Source: Orientallactaga sibirica (lineage: Eukaryota; Chordata; Mammalia; Rodentia; Dipodidae). Taken from it: a stretch of DNA of 64,000 bases. Where the stretch lies: contig JAEOAD010000048.1 in assembly GCA_036365145.1 (NCBI GenBank), positions 16,127,001 to 16,191,000 on the forward strand, given 5' to 3'. Made by a program: the position numbers and the translations under genes. A model generated the notes under the pieces. The model did no database searches and was not told the origin of the DNA. It saw only the letters and a list, made by a program, of their open reading frames with translations. Every line of letters begins with the position of its first letter. The stretch's first letter is position 1. Below, one piece after another: positions 10,396 through 21,844 of this stretch.

Positions 10396-11489
10396 ACATG
10401 TTGCACAGAGCTACAGACAAAACTCCACCCGAGATGCCAATGACACCCCGAAACGCTGAGGCTGTGAGTTCCACAATGCTCAGAGTTCCACCTGGCTTAG
10501 GTGAATTGTGTATTTACTCTTTAAGGCCCACAGTTTCAAAGATAACTATGTCCCCATTCCCCCCTCTTTGATCATAAGATTTAAGTATTAATTAGCAAAC
10601 CCATATTTATATAGTGGGGTGATTTGAACCAACATTTGGCAATTTTGGCAAACTGAACCCCATGTTCAATTTTGAGAACTTGTTTTCTAGAGTTTCTAGA
10701 GTTTTCTAGAGTTTCCATTAGTCTTTCCTTCTCTACGTGCGTCACTCTCCCTTAGACAGCGTTAATATCGCTAATATTTATTCTCACTTTTTCTCCACTG
10801 CTGTGTGCCAAATACTACATGAGACAGACATACTTCCTGGTTACCTGAAGATCTCATCTTAATTAAAAGATGGGCATTAAATTAAATAAGCAATTGCCAT
10901 GAAATAGGAATGTAATAACTTATAATGATATTCCTGTTTCAGGGAAGTAAATAGTAACTTTCATAAGAGCTAACAGACTCTTGTACAAACTGAAAAGGAG
11001 TGCCATGGTGAATGATTGCCATTATAACAGCCTCATTATTACCTCTGCACAGGATGAAAATGGCAAAAAAAAAAAGAGTCCTTCATAAAATGAAATGCTA
11101 GCATTTTCTTTGTGTTGTTGCTGTTTTCCCCCACCAGGGAGGGATATATCAGAATGGGGTCTTTTTAAATGCATCTAACATAAAAAGAAAATCTTCTAAA
11201 AGACATTAAAATATACACTATAGAACCCTACATTGGGCCAATAGTCACATTTGAATGCACAAAGAGATGTTTAAAATTCGGAGTATTGATAGTTCAGGCT
11301 GGGAAGAATGTTTGGGAGTTGTTGATTTCTGTGATTAATGTGGGTGTGGAACATGTTCATTTTACATGCTGTTCCACTTCTGAACCACATTGCTCAATTT
11401 ATTGCACAAATTTCACATCTCAGGCTTATTATATTGTGCACATCTGACACTAATAAGGACTTTTGTACAGACCTTTATCCTTGGAGAAC
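10396..11489. other. AT-rich single-copy stretch
   Basis: Near 10700 TTTCTAGAG is repeated three times within 35 bases. A decayed piece of an ancient dispersed repeat (TGTGTGCCAAATACTACATG) lies near 10805. No genes are seen. Confidence 0.45.
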
Positions 11490-11625
11490 TTTGAGAGCAT
11501 TAATCCATACACTCAATGCCCGTTGTAAGAGATGCATTTTAAAATGCCTGCTTTCATAGGTTGAGGAAGAAGTGAACTTCACCTCAGGGTGCTAAGGTAA
11601 GCAGTGGTGAAACTTAGATATTGAA
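11490..11625 (-). repeat. MIR-like SINE, antisense
   Basis: CAATGCCCGTTGTAAGAG, TGCATTTTAAAATGC, AGGTTGAGGAAGAAGTGAAC and GGTGCTAAGGTAAGCAGTGG follow the complement of the MIR core and 5' half. Similarity is low. Confidence 0.5.
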
Positions 11626-11654
11626 TATATAAAATCCTCATCTTTAATTTTTAA

Positions 11655-11869
11655 AGTTTTTTTAAGATTTTATTTTTAATTATTTATTTATTTATTAGAG
11701 ACAGAGAGAGGAAAAAGAGAGTAGGAGAGTGAGAATGGGCACACCAGGGCCTCTAGCCACTGCAAATGAACTCCAGACGGGCACCCCCTTGTAGCCATAT
11801 GGGACTTGGAAATGAGGGTCCCAGGCTTCACAGGCAAATGCCTTAACCGCTAAGCCATCTCTCCAGCCC
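11655..11869 (-). repeat. Dip SINE, first of a serial pair
   Basis: Standard subtype with a reduced middle (CTCCAGACGGGCACCCCC). It is flanked by copies of CTCATCTT at 11637 and 11871. Confidence 0.9.
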
Positions 11870-11879
11870 TCTCATCTTC

Positions 11880-12119
11880 ATTTTTTTTTGAGAGAGAGTC
11901 AGAGAGGGAGGAAAAGAGAGAGAGAGAGAGAGAGAGAATGAGTGCACCAGCGGCCTCTCAACCTCTGTGAACAAACTCCAGATGCGTGTGTCCCCTTGTG
12001 GACAAGTGAAGCAGTGCGCCCTTGTGTCACTTTGCATCTGGCTAAATGTGGGAGCTGGAGAATCGAGCGGGTATTCTTAGGCTTAGCAGGCAAGAACCGC
12101 TAAGCCATCTCTCCAACCC
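11880..12119 (-). repeat. Dip SINE, long subtype, second of a serial pair
   Basis: The long-subtype segment GTGGACAAGTGAAGCAGTGCGC is present. CTCATCTTCA at 11871-11880 and 12119-12128 flanks it, the same target motif as its left neighbour. Confidence 0.9.
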
Positions 12120-12376
12120 TCATCTTCAGTTTTAATGAAGGTCTTTAGTTATGTCCTCCCTCATTTTCTTTAATTCTCACTCTCTTCTCTTTCTCCCACC
12201 TTTTTTTCCCACCAACCTTAGAGAGAAGCAATGTGAAAAACAAAGCATGATATGGAGTAAGTCAGCAGAAGTAAAAGAAATTAAATAAGAAAAAAATAGG
12301 TTGCTCATAATTCATACTGATACAAGACCTAACTTCCTTTCCCGTGAACACTTATTATTTTACCAAAAGGGGGGTA

Positions 12377-12630
12377 TGATGATTAATCTTATTAAATTGA
12401 TGGGATTTAGAATAACCATGGAAACAAACCTTGGGGCATGTATGTGAGGAACTTTCTAGATTAGCTTGAGGTAGAAGACGCATCACAAAGTTGGGTAAAG
12501 GAAAAAGTGAGCTGATAAGGATGGTTCACCATTCTCTCTCCATCTCTCTCCTGCCACCACAAACTGCTTTCCTTCCTCTAGTAAGCTACCACACCCAGGC
12601 ATTTTCCACCACTATGAGTCTCTCTCAAAA
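12377..12630 (+). mobile_element. ERVL-type LTR (MLT2-like), degraded
   Basis: TGATGATTAATCTTATTAAATTG, GGGATTTAGAATAACCATGG and AAACAAACCTTGGGGCATG match the LTR at 32.3 kb base for base in many blocks. The 3' part dissolves into an A run. Confidence 0.62.
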
Positions 12631-13165
12631 AAAAAAAAATAAATAAAAACTAAAACTTGGCCTGGCACCATTTTAAAACAAAACAAAACAAAAATAGACA
12701 TCTTTGAAAATCATTTATGGAACCTATTTTAAGTAGGATGGAGGAGGTTTGCACACAGTCCTTTTGGTTTCTGTGAGGACACTCAAACGTGCCCAAGCAG
12801 AAATCCAGAAGCTCTGGAGGATACTCCAGGGTGGAATAACTGACTGCTTACCAGAAACCCCACTGAGGAGGGCCCTTTAATAAAATTATATTCTGCAGTT
12901 AAAAAACTCATCAACAAAGAATTGTGTCTGTGAACTATTTTAAAGACAACAAAGACAGGAATTAAATCTTCAATCAACAGAGATTTGTCACCAGGACGAG
13001 GAACTGAGGGGAGGCCAGAGTGAGGTCCTGCTGATAAGACGCAAGCCTTGGAATCAGAAACTTTGATATAATAAATATTTGCTCTAATTTAAGTCTATCA
13101 TTGGGGGTGATGATGCCTGGGGAAAGCCTTATGAGATGATGTGTTACCAAGTTCAAGTGGGATGT
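12631..13165. other. Single-copy stretch
   Basis: An AAACA repeat occurs near 12680. Otherwise nothing was recognised. Confidence 0.4.
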
Positions 13166-13169
13166 TTTA

Positions 13170-13480
13170 GTCTATTTCACATTGCTATATCAAAATACTT
13201 AATTTTACAACTCCATCTATTTTAATGCAAATTCCACAATTTCATTTTTCCTCACCACTGAGTACAATTCCCTTGTGTATATGTACCACGACTTCATTAT
13301 CCACTCATCAGTTGATGGACATCTGGGTTGACACCATTTCCTAACTATTCTGAATAGAGCAGCAACAAATATGGCTGAGCAAATATCAGTTTAAAGTGAA
13401 TGGAAGCTCTTCCTTAGTGGGGTTCCTGGAAATGCATATGCAATCCTGATGCCAAGTATCTGGAGTCAAGTTTTCTGGGA
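13170..13480 (-). mobile_element. Old L1 3' end, antisense
   Basis: CTTGTGTATATGTACCACGAC, CATCAGTTGATGGACATCTGG and TATTCTGAATAGAGCAGCAAC are the complement of the highly conserved mammalian L1 3'-end block. No coding potential remains. Confidence 0.72.
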
Positions 13481-13552
13481 GTGCTAGGAAGGATTCATGG
13501 AAGGGAGGGATCATCTAAATCAACCAGACCCTTTGGCAAAACAAAAATAATT

Positions 13553-14335
13553 CCTTTTTTTTTTTTTTTTTTTTAGATTTTTGAGGAACCTCCATTACTG
13601 GTCAAAAGAATGGGATCGGGATCTCTGACCTTGTGTGACATTCTGAATGGTCAGAAAAATCTAGCTTGCCATCTAGCTGGAGGCTTTCCAGTAAAGAAAA
13701 TAGACACGCCATCACCCTCGCCCTTGAGAGTTAATCCAAACCAATCAGTGTAAGCTGTTTGCTCAGAATTTGTGGTCATTTGATGTTCTGATGATGGCCA
13801 TTCTGACCAGAGTGAGATGAAGAGCTATTAAAAAAAAAAAAAAAAAAAACAGACTTTGAAAATCTTATGGAGGCATTGTGTTCCTGTACACCCTCTGCCA
13901 GAAACGGACTGGCATCCATGACCCCACAGTAACCAGCAATAAACCCACTGAGAAGGACCCTCACTATAATGGGTGGAGGTAGAAAGAACATAAAAGTACA
14001 TGGGAATATGACCATTAGGCAATGTATTCCCACAATACAGTCCTCAATTAAAAAAATACTTAAAGTGGCTTGTCTGTGCTAGCTAAATGTGGCAAAACTT
14101 TTTTTTTTTTTTTTTTTTTTTTAGATTTTTATTCCCACCAACTTACAGAATTTGTGGTCATTTGATGTTCTGATGATGGCCATTCTGACAGAGTGAGATG
14201 AAGAGCTATTCCGAGGCATTGTGTTCCTGTACACCCTCTGCCAGAAAGGACTGGCATCCATGACCCCACAGTAACCAGCAATAAAATGTTCACTATAATT
14301 CACATATTAATGCTAGTCCTCAATTAAAAAAATCA
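13553..14335. repeat. Scrambled duplication in L1 3'-end sequence
   Basis: Blocks at 13767-13970 recur, shortened, at 14149-14285: AATTTGTGGTCATTTGATG, GCATTGTGTTCCTGTACACC and GGCATCCATGACCCCACAG are identical. Whole intervening segments present in the first copy are missing from the second. Long T runs (13555-13574, 14100-14122) precede each copy. Confidence 0.7.
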
Positions 14336-14806
14336 CTTCTAAATGGTTAGCTTAATGTTCATATTCACATATTAATGCTCTCTTTCAGATCAGATGGCGA
14401 TGACCACTGGGATGACCCAAAAGGCAACATAGTGCCGAGAAGAAGGGATGGAGGAGTGTCCAGCACTGAAACACCTCTGTCACACCCTCCAAGGCTCAGG
14501 GCCCATTGCGGAAGAGGGGGGCGGATAGAATGGAAGAGCCAAAGGAAGGGTATGACTTCTTACAATGCAACTGCCCAGACAGAAATTGGCCTCAATATCC
14601 ATGACCTTGCAGTGCCTAGCAATACCTTCACAAGACCCTCAAAATAGAAGAAAAAGATGATGACATCAAATTAAAAGAGAGACTAATGGAGAGAGGGAGG
14701 GGATAAGATAGAGATTGGAGTTCTAAAGTGGAATGGGGGGAGGGGAGAGAAATATCATGTGTTTTTTGTATGTAAGTATAGAAGTTGTCAATAAGAAATT
14801 TTTTTT
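14336..14806 (+). mobile_element. L1 3' UTR, lineage-specific type
   Basis: CATATTAATGCTCTCTTTCAG, GGCTCAGGGCCCATTGCGG, GATGATGACATCAAATTAAAAG and a closing AGAAGTTGTCAATAAG define the type. The block with CATTGCGGAAGAGG resembles old rodent Lx 3' UTRs. A 90-codon frame (14375-14647) has no protein support. Confidence 0.75.
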
Positions 14807-14811
14807 TTTAA

Positions 14812-15182
14812 AGTGGGAGACTTTATAAGGACAGAAAATTTTCTAAGTTTATAGTTTTGGAGGCCTGAGTGTATGATGCCACTGTCGTAGTGGAGCCCCC
14901 TAGTTGCATCACAACTTGACAAAGAAACAGAGGGGAAATGTACCATGTGTAGAAGGGGTCAAGGATATGGGGTGGCCTTACTTAATAATAACTTGCCCTT
15001 ATCAGAACTCATAACAGATGATTAGCAATAAGCTTTTCTCATCCAGTGCCCCATGACCTAATTTCCTCTCCTAAGCCTCTCACTCTTCCAGGATTTATTG
15101 CTCATTGTCACCACACTGGAAGCCAAGTGTCTAGCACTGAGCGTCTAATGGAGACATTAAAATAATGTTCAAACCACAATAC
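14812..15182 (-). mobile_element. MaLR-type LTR, antisense
   Basis: TCTAAGTTTATAGTTTTGGAGGC, CATGACCTAATTTCCTCTCC and a closing TTCAAACCACAATACA give the reverse LTR order, with TG...CA-like ends on this strand. Confidence 0.62.
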
Positions 15183-16040
15183 AGAGGGACGCATTCCAGG
15201 CCAAGAGACTATGTGAAAACCAGCAAGGAGATGGCTTTAATAGAATCCACAGACCACAGAAAGTGGAGTTTAGAAGGGTTTGATTATAAAACTTATAGAG
15301 TTTAAGAGAAGGAAAGTAGGCAGAGCTCCCGGCCAGCAGGGGGTTCCCAGAAATGGGAGAGCCCACCTGGAGAAAGAAAATAAACCTATTTTCATTCCTG
15401 GGGAAATAAATTGTCTTTTTTTGGAAGGGGGTAATGATCCGTTCTGGGAAAGAGGGTAGCTTTTAGGGGAGAAGAGATAAAGAAAGACCAGCCCCTGGGA
15501 CATTTCTGGCCTCCAGCAAGGTGGAAGCTGTGAGGACTCCTTTAGCGACAAAGGGGGAAGGAAGAATCAGGTTCCCCCTCTTACAGGCTCAAGGACATTC
15601 CTCATCTTTAGCCATTTTCAGTTTACGTTTAGGGGCCCTGTTACCCCAAAACTGCCTCTTCAGGACCCCAAAGATGGACTTGGAATGTCACTTGTTCTCT
15701 TTGTTGCTCTTCCCAGTATTCCACATTGACTAAGTCTCCTTTTCTGCTTTTCATTATTAATTTGCTTTTAACTGGTTTATTGAGAATGGGGAAGCTGAGC
15801 CTAGTAAACTGGGGTTCTCAGGGTATATGCTTTGACCCTAACTCCAATAACATATATTATACCAATAATGTCAAAAAAAATTAAGAAAACCAAAACATAA
15901 AGGTTACAATAACAATTTTTTTAAAGAACTTGTCTTTGCATTGGAGAAATTAAGATGTCTTTTTTCTTTTTTGAAGATTATGCTTAAATCTTTTTTTCCT
16001 TCTTGGTGAGAAAGAGAGAAAGAGAAAAAAGAGAAAAAGA
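15183..16040. other. Single-copy stretch
   Basis: Overlapping open frames on the minus strand at 15169-15551 (65 and 93 codons) show no domain or splice context. No repeat is recognised. Confidence 0.45.
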
Positions 16041-16044
16041 AATG

Positions 16045-16235
16045 GAAAGGCGTTTGCCTTCAAAGCCAAAATCCCGGTTGATTCTCCAGGAATGTGTGCT
16101 AGATGCACAAGGGGCACATGCACGTTTGCAGTGGCTGATTTGCCCATTCTCTCTCTGTCTGCCTCTCTTCTATCTCTCTCTCTGCTTGCAAATAAATAAA
16201 TAAACAAATAAAAAAAAATAAAAAAAAAAGAGAAA
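16045..16235 (+). repeat. Dip SINE with several internal deletions
   Basis: The copy keeps GGCGTTTGCCTTCAAAGCC, AGATGCACAAGGGGCACATG and TTGCAGTGGCT but lacks short segments between them (for example the GGAGGCCCTGG block). The head is replaced by an AGAAAGAG-rich run. The CT block matches the copy at 58.4 kb. Confidence 0.75.
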
Positions 16236-16535
16236 GAAAAATACAGAATGTGTGGTGTGACTTGTGTGATTTGAAGTTTTGTGTGGTGTTACACATGTGT
16301 GCAGATGTGCAAGCCCCATGCATACACATGCAGAGGCCAGAGGAGAATGTCTGATGTTGTCCTCTTTTTGCTCATCCATCTGTTTCCTTGATGCAGTCTC
16401 TCACTCTCTCACTCAACTCCAAGTTGTCATTTTTTCAGTCACTCAGCCCCAATGATTCTCTTGTCTTTTTTTCTCTACAGAACTGAAGTTTCAGACATGT
16501 ATGCCTACATCCAGCTTTTAAAAAAATATATATAT

Positions 16536-16738
16536 GGGGGGCTGAGGAGGTGGCTTAGCAGTTAAGGCGATTGCCTGCGAAGCCTAAGGACCCTGGTTTG
16601 ATTCCCCAGAGCCCACATAAGCCAGATGCACAAGGAGGCACATGCGTCTGGAGTTCATTTGCAGTGGTTGGAGGCCCTGGTGTGCCCATTCTCTCTCTTC
16701 CTCTCTCTTTCTCTCTCAAATAAATAAATAAATAAATA
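16536..16738 (+). repeat. Dip SINE, nested
   Basis: Full head and body; the (AAATA)n tail passes into a (TA)n run at 16737-16760 that separates it from the next copy. Confidence 0.93.
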
Positions 16739-16761
16739 TATATATATATATATATATATCG

Positions 16762-16917
16762 GGGGCTGAAGAGATGGCTTAGCAGTTAAGGCGTTTGCCT
16801 GCAAAGCCAAAGGATCTCAGTTCAATTCTCTAGGGCCCACATAAGCCAGATGCACAAGGGGGCACATGTGTCTGAAGTTTGTTTGTGGTGGCTGGAGGCC
16901 CTGACATGCCCATTCTC

Positions 16918-16976
<59 letters not shown>

Positions 16977-16979
16977 CAA

Positions 16980-17010
<31 letters not shown>

Positions 17011-17013
17011 AAT
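16762..17013 (+). repeat. Dip SINE with expanded (CTAT)n block
   Basis: Its pyrimidine block has become about 16 CTAT units (16917-16976), followed by an (AATA)n tail, giving two adjacent microsatellites born from one SINE. Confidence 0.93.
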
Positions 17014-17130
17014 ATATTTACAAAATATATGGGTGCTAGAGAACCAACTGTGATGGGCTCAAGCCCTCTCAGACTCTCATGGGTGCATGATAAGTGATCC
17101 TGACTGATAAGCCATCTTCCTATCCCCTAC

Positions 17131-18605
17131 GGTTATTTATTTATTCATTTATCTATTTATTTATTTGTTTGCTTATTTTAGCAGTTTGCAGATATAAGCA
17201 GCCTTATCACTGAGATGTTCTTGAGGCTGTGGTTACTCAACAGAGGGGAGTTTCCTTCTAGAGAATTCCTTTATTGCCTTCTTTCAGTGAGAAAGTGTCA
17301 GCTAGCATCAGATGATACTTGTATCTTCGACAAAGAAGCATCTGATTCAAACCAAATTGTCTGCCAGCATGACTATAGCCTCTGCAGCTTCTAAGCATTC
17401 TAAAGAGCCACATGTTACAGAGCATGGATGACTTAAAAGCAGTTGCATCACAGAAGAGCCCAGCATAGGTGACACCAAAGCTGTGTCTCTCCAGCCCTGA
17501 ACAACCCGCAGGCAGCTTGGCTGGTCAGAGAGTCTGACCCTCAACAGTTGTTTACTGCTCCTATAACCTTGGGGAGTTGTCTTGTGACCCGTTAGATTTC
17601 AGTTCTCCCAGACTTGACCTTGCGTTTGAGGCGTCCCTCCTCCCTTGAAGAAGAGCTATTTCAATTCAGAGGAATTCTCTGTAAACATCCACCCATGTTT
17701 AAATAGAGGGCAAAACATATGTATAACTGTGTAGTCCCGGTCAAGGTGTGGTCCCACCCATTATTGACCCAACATTGTCTGGGCTCCATTTTCGCCTACA
17801 AGGTGGTCTGAAAAGTTGTCAGAACAGTGTGGAACCTCTTCAGAGAGACAAGCTCCCCACTGTCTGGTTCCATGGCTCTGGGCTTCCCCTTCCCTTAACT
17901 TGAAACTCCTGGGGAAAGTCTAATTCCTTGGAGTCCAGTGTCTTAATAGTGAACGGCATAGCGTCTCTCTTTAAACTATCTTCACTCCTCCCAGGGCAGC
18001 TAAAATAGTCCAATAGCCAATGAGAACGACATAAGTATCTCTCTGAACCTCTCCTCTCCTGCTTGGGCTCCTACATGTTCCATTGTTACATCATAATAAC
18101 AACTAGTCCAGAACCGTGATATCCCAACCATCCCCACAAAGAAGGTCCAATCTTGCTCTTAGAACCAGTCTTGAGAACTTAAATACTATTCAAAAATCTT
18201 TCTCCAAGATTGTCCTACCATTATTGTTTCGAAGTCATATGTGAGGCATTTCTATTGATCATATAATGGGTAGAGTACGCAGCAGCGTAGCTCAGAAACA
18301 GGCACGTGGAAGATGCTTTTCCTTAAAAACATTGATTCCTCACTTGGGTCACAAGGTAACAAAAACCAGGAGGTGAGCCTGACATCTCTCCTTCATTTCG
18401 CATCTACTTTACTTCGGCTTAACACATACAGATGGTTGTTGTCCTTAACTTTTCCTCCTGAGTCACCTTAGCTGCCCAGAAGAACAAAGCCTGGTGGGGC
18501 AGATCACCCCACAGATGATAGCAATTATCCTTCAAACTTGGCATCCAAGTGATTCAGAGTACAGAAGTCCTCATCCTGTCTTCTTGACATAGCAAGTTTT
18601 CATCC
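17131..18605. other. Longest SINE-free stretch of this part
   Basis: A TTTA/TTTG-rich run opens it (17130-17175). The remaining 1.4 kb is single-copy by eye. No convincing exon or RNA gene was found. Confidence 0.5.
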
Positions 18606-18606
18606 T

Positions 18607-18793
18607 AAAAATCAGCCAAAGCTGGGCGTGGTGGCGCATGCTTTTAATCCCAGCACTCGGGAGGCAGAGGTAGGAGGATTGCCATGAGTTCGAGTCCACC
18701 CTGACACTATATAGCTAATTCCAGGTCAGCCTGGACCAGAGTGAGACCCTACCTTGAAAAACCAAAAAAAAAAAAAAAAAAAATCAGCCAAGA
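18607..18793 (+). repeat. B1 SINE with target duplication
   Basis: GCTGGGCGTGGTGGCGCATGC starts the element; a 20-base A tail ends it. AAAATCAGCCAA flanks it on both sides. Confidence 0.95.
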
Positions 18794-18794
18794 A

Positions 18795-19400
18795 AAAATT
18801 AAATATGAAGAAATAGGACTGGCCTTTAAGAAATGTCTAGTCATCATGTGGGATTCTGTATTTAGCCTGGTAAGGAGAGTTTTTCAAAGTAAGGTCATAT
18901 ATTTCACAGTCTTCTGTTTATACTTTTGTATTTGACAAACTCAAGGTTGCCTGGAAACAACTAGCAGAACTAAAATACCAACATCACATTTTTAAAAGAA
19001 AAATTCAAAACTTTAATTGAATTTATTACTCAAATAGGAATTCAGGTGTCAGAATTCGATTTTTTATATGACCCTCCGAAATTAGCTTCTTTTCACTTAT
19101 TTGAAACAACTTGGCAATGCACAAACATCTCAGAGGTCTCAACAATGCTGGTGAGTTTTTCTGTTAGTTGGATCATGCCAGGCACTGTGGGGAAGATGTA
19201 ATCCTTACTCTGAGGTGCTTACAGTCTAGTTGGGATTGATGGAACACGTGACCTTTGACATAGGGTAGAGTGCACCCAAATAGACCCATTATAAGTTGGA
19301 AATGCACCTGATGTATCTACAGATGTTCTGGCTTAGCAACACTGTAGAGTATAGTTGACTTCCACTCTGACCACATGGCTGACTGGCATCGTCCCAGCAT
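18795..19400. other. Single-copy stretch with an ancient repeat trace
   Basis: Around 19165-19255, TGCCAGGCACTGTGGGG...GGTGCTTACAGTCTAGTTGGG follows an ancient mammal-wide dispersed repeat. The rest shows nothing. Confidence 0.4.
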
Positions 19401-19404
19401 CATG

Positions 19405-19682
19405 ACAGAGGCTTGGTGACACATTGCTAGCCCAGTTGCTTGGCTTTATTGCTTTGAACCTGTGATGGGATGATGCGTCACAGCAGGAACACATGGTGGA
19501 GCTGCTGGCCTCATGATCATCAGGAAGGGAAAGGAGATTGGAAATGACCTAAGGTCTCAACATTACCCCGTGACCTCACCCCACCTCCTAAAGATTCTAC
19601 CACATACCCAATAGTGCCACAGGCTGGTGACCAAGTCTTTAGCACAAGAGCCTTTGGGGATTATTTAAAATCCAAACCATAG
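19405..19682 (-). mobile_element. MaLR-type LTR, antisense, eroded
   Basis: GACCTCACCCCACCTCCTAAAG, ACCAAGTCTTTAGCACAAGAGCC and AAAATCCAAACCATAG match the reverse LTR order. Confidence 0.5.
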
Positions 19683-20755
19683 TACTACCTCATGTATATT
19701 GCTTTTGCACTATTATAAAGTATATATGAAGTATTATAAAGTTAAAAAGTCATGTCAAACCTCAACAATTCACAGACAATTCCGAGAGTGTTAATCATCA
19801 AAGAAGTGTCCACGAAGCAAGGGATAGCTGTACAGTAAATGCTTGAAGTACTTGCAGGCTCGTAGGAAACGGAAAAGGGACGAGTGGGCCAAGAGCGTTG
19901 GAAGACAAACATGCAGGTGAGCTGGGCTGGGGCGGGAGTTGGGGACGTGGTGTTTCAATGAGCCTGCAGGTTTCCTGGAGGACGTGTCTGGATCGTTGTG
20001 TTAGGACAAATCAGGGTTATCAAACAAAGCAACTGGGATTCTAACTTCCACAGAAGGCAGAGCCTTGGGAACTTTTTGAACAGGAATGCTAAATGAGGCT
20101 TATGCGGGGATGAAACTGCAGATTGAAAACCACAAGGAGGCCGTGGTGCCACAGGACTGAACGCAGCGTCACTAGGAAGCAGCAATGCAAACGCACAGGA
20201 AAGTGAGGTTGAATCCGATACGATGGCCGCTCTGATGATGTGTTTCAGGCTAGTCAAAGGATCACTGGGTTTAGTTGGATTTGGAGACACTTGGGGCAGT
20301 TCTATAATTATCAATAAAATGTGTCTTAGCCCTTTGCTGCCTCTCTAGCTCCATCACTGAGGTTGTCATCCATCTATTCACCCGTCAGTGAAGAAGTACT
20401 CGTTACGGGTCCAACAGAAGCGGGAGCCACATGAGCCTCTGTAGCTCCTCCTGTACTTTCTCTCATTGCCCAAGAGTGGCTTCCAAGACTCCCTTCCCAG
20501 GACTCCTCTGATTTGCACATACCCTAGCTCCCTTGGTAAGGTAACTCCCATGACTTTCCCACCAGTGACCTTAAGGTCATCTCCAATTTTCAAAACTGCA
20601 CTAACTGGGATTATATCGCATCATGACAGATGTCTTCCAGCTTAGTGACATGTTCCCCTTCTTTCTGGATATTTGTCTTCACAGCTCCTTGTATTGCTCA
20701 CAATTCTTCCTCATAGTAGCCTACAGATTATTAATAAAGGCAGTAAGCTTTTAGA
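19683..20755. other. Single-copy stretch
   Basis: Minus-strand open frames at 19955-20314 (119 codons) and 20378-20593 (71 codons) were inspected; neither has a recognisable domain or flanking splice pattern. Confidence 0.4.
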
Positions 20756-20759
20756 AAGA

Positions 20760-21585
20760 ATTCTCCCACTGAAAGCCTCCTCCATGTGGACCAGCTGACA
20801 GAAAGCTGGAAAAAGCTACACTACCTACAGTTCAATGGGAGAGAAAGAAAATACCAGTGAAGATACTCAACAGTGAACACTGCAAGCTTTAAATTTGCCC
20901 AGCCAGGCCAAATGAGCTAACGGGTGCAATAGTGGCATGTCTGTTATGGGGGAAACCAACCACCCTCTAATTGGACTGGAGGCCCATTTCATGGGTGGGG
21001 AAAACAGCCCTGATACTGAAAACCTACAACAGAGGTAGTCATGAGCCCTGGGAGTGTAACATCTGCTGGTGTCTAGCTAAATGTATATTATACTCACCAA
21101 ACTGCCCAGTAAGCACTTCTCTTAATGTCCATACCCATATATTAATGCTACTGTCACTTTTGGTTATAGAGGCTTCTCTTTTCAGATGGTGGTGACCTTG
21201 GGATGACTTTGAAGGCACCATGACAAGTGACAGAGAAGCACTTAGCACTGAAACATTTCTAACCCACCTTCCAAGGCTCAGGGTCCATTGCGGAAGAGGT
21301 GGCAGAAAGAATGTAAGAGCCAAAGGAAGAGTAGGACTCCTTACAATATGCTCCTCCAGACACAAAATGGCCTGGATATCCATTAACTCACCATACCTGA
21401 CACTACCTACACAAGACCATCATAATAGGAGGAAAAGATCATGACATCAAAATGAAGAGAGAGACTGATTTAGAGAGGGAGGAGATATGATGGAGAGTGG
21501 AGTTTCAAAGGGGAAAGGGGGTTTGGGAGGGAAGTACCATGGGATATTGTCTACAATTAAGGAAGTTGTCAATAAAAAAAAAATA
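20760..21585 (+). mobile_element. Longest L1 3' UTR copy of the lineage-specific type
   Basis: This copy extends upstream through ATTTGCCCAGCCAGGCC and TAATTGGACTGGAGGCCC, then CATCTGCTGGTGTCTAGC, GGCTCAGGGTCCATTGCGG and a closing GGAAGTTGTCAATAAA with a 9-base A run. It includes no ORF2 coding sequence that I can recognise. Confidence 0.78.
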
Positions 21586-21595
21586 GAAAATACAG

Positions 21596-21738
21596 AGCTG
21601 GGCGTGGTGGCGCACACCTTTAATCCTAGCACTCGGGAGCCAGAGGTAGGAGGATCACTGTGAGTTCAAGGCCACCCTAAGAGTACACAGTTTATTCCAG
21701 GTCAGCCTGGGCCAGAGTGAGACCCTACCTCAAAAAAG
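21596..21738 (+). repeat. B1 SINE
   Basis: GAGCTGGGCGTGGTGGCGCAC starts it, directly after the L1 tail. It ends in ACCCTACCTCAAAAAAG. Confidence 0.93.
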
Positions 21739-21844
21739 AAATAGAAAATACAACAGAAAAAAAAATTCTCCCTCTCAGATATTCTTCTACACATGTATAA
21801 TCTTTGCTTTAATGGGCAGCCAACTTCCAGCATCTCTTTTTTTT

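Larger units (their letters stand above)
16255..17130 (-). repeat. B3-like SINE split by two Dip SINEs
   Basis: The left part (GAGGCCAGAGGAGAATGTCTG to CTACATCCAGCTTTT) and the right part (GGGTGCTAGAGAACCAACTG to GCCATCTTCC) are two ends of the antisense B2-superfamily SINE also seen at 22.1, 34.5 and 44.1 kb. Confidence 0.68.

Noticed and set aside
14375..14647. 90-codon frame and its relatives at 21220-21444 and 47192-47422
   Set aside because: They are the same frame in different copies of one L1 3' UTR, where no protein is known.
16762..17013. CRISPR-like or satellite array at the (CTAT)n block
   Set aside because: Simple tetranucleotide expansion of a SINE pyrimidine block; no spacers exist, and the organism is a mammal.
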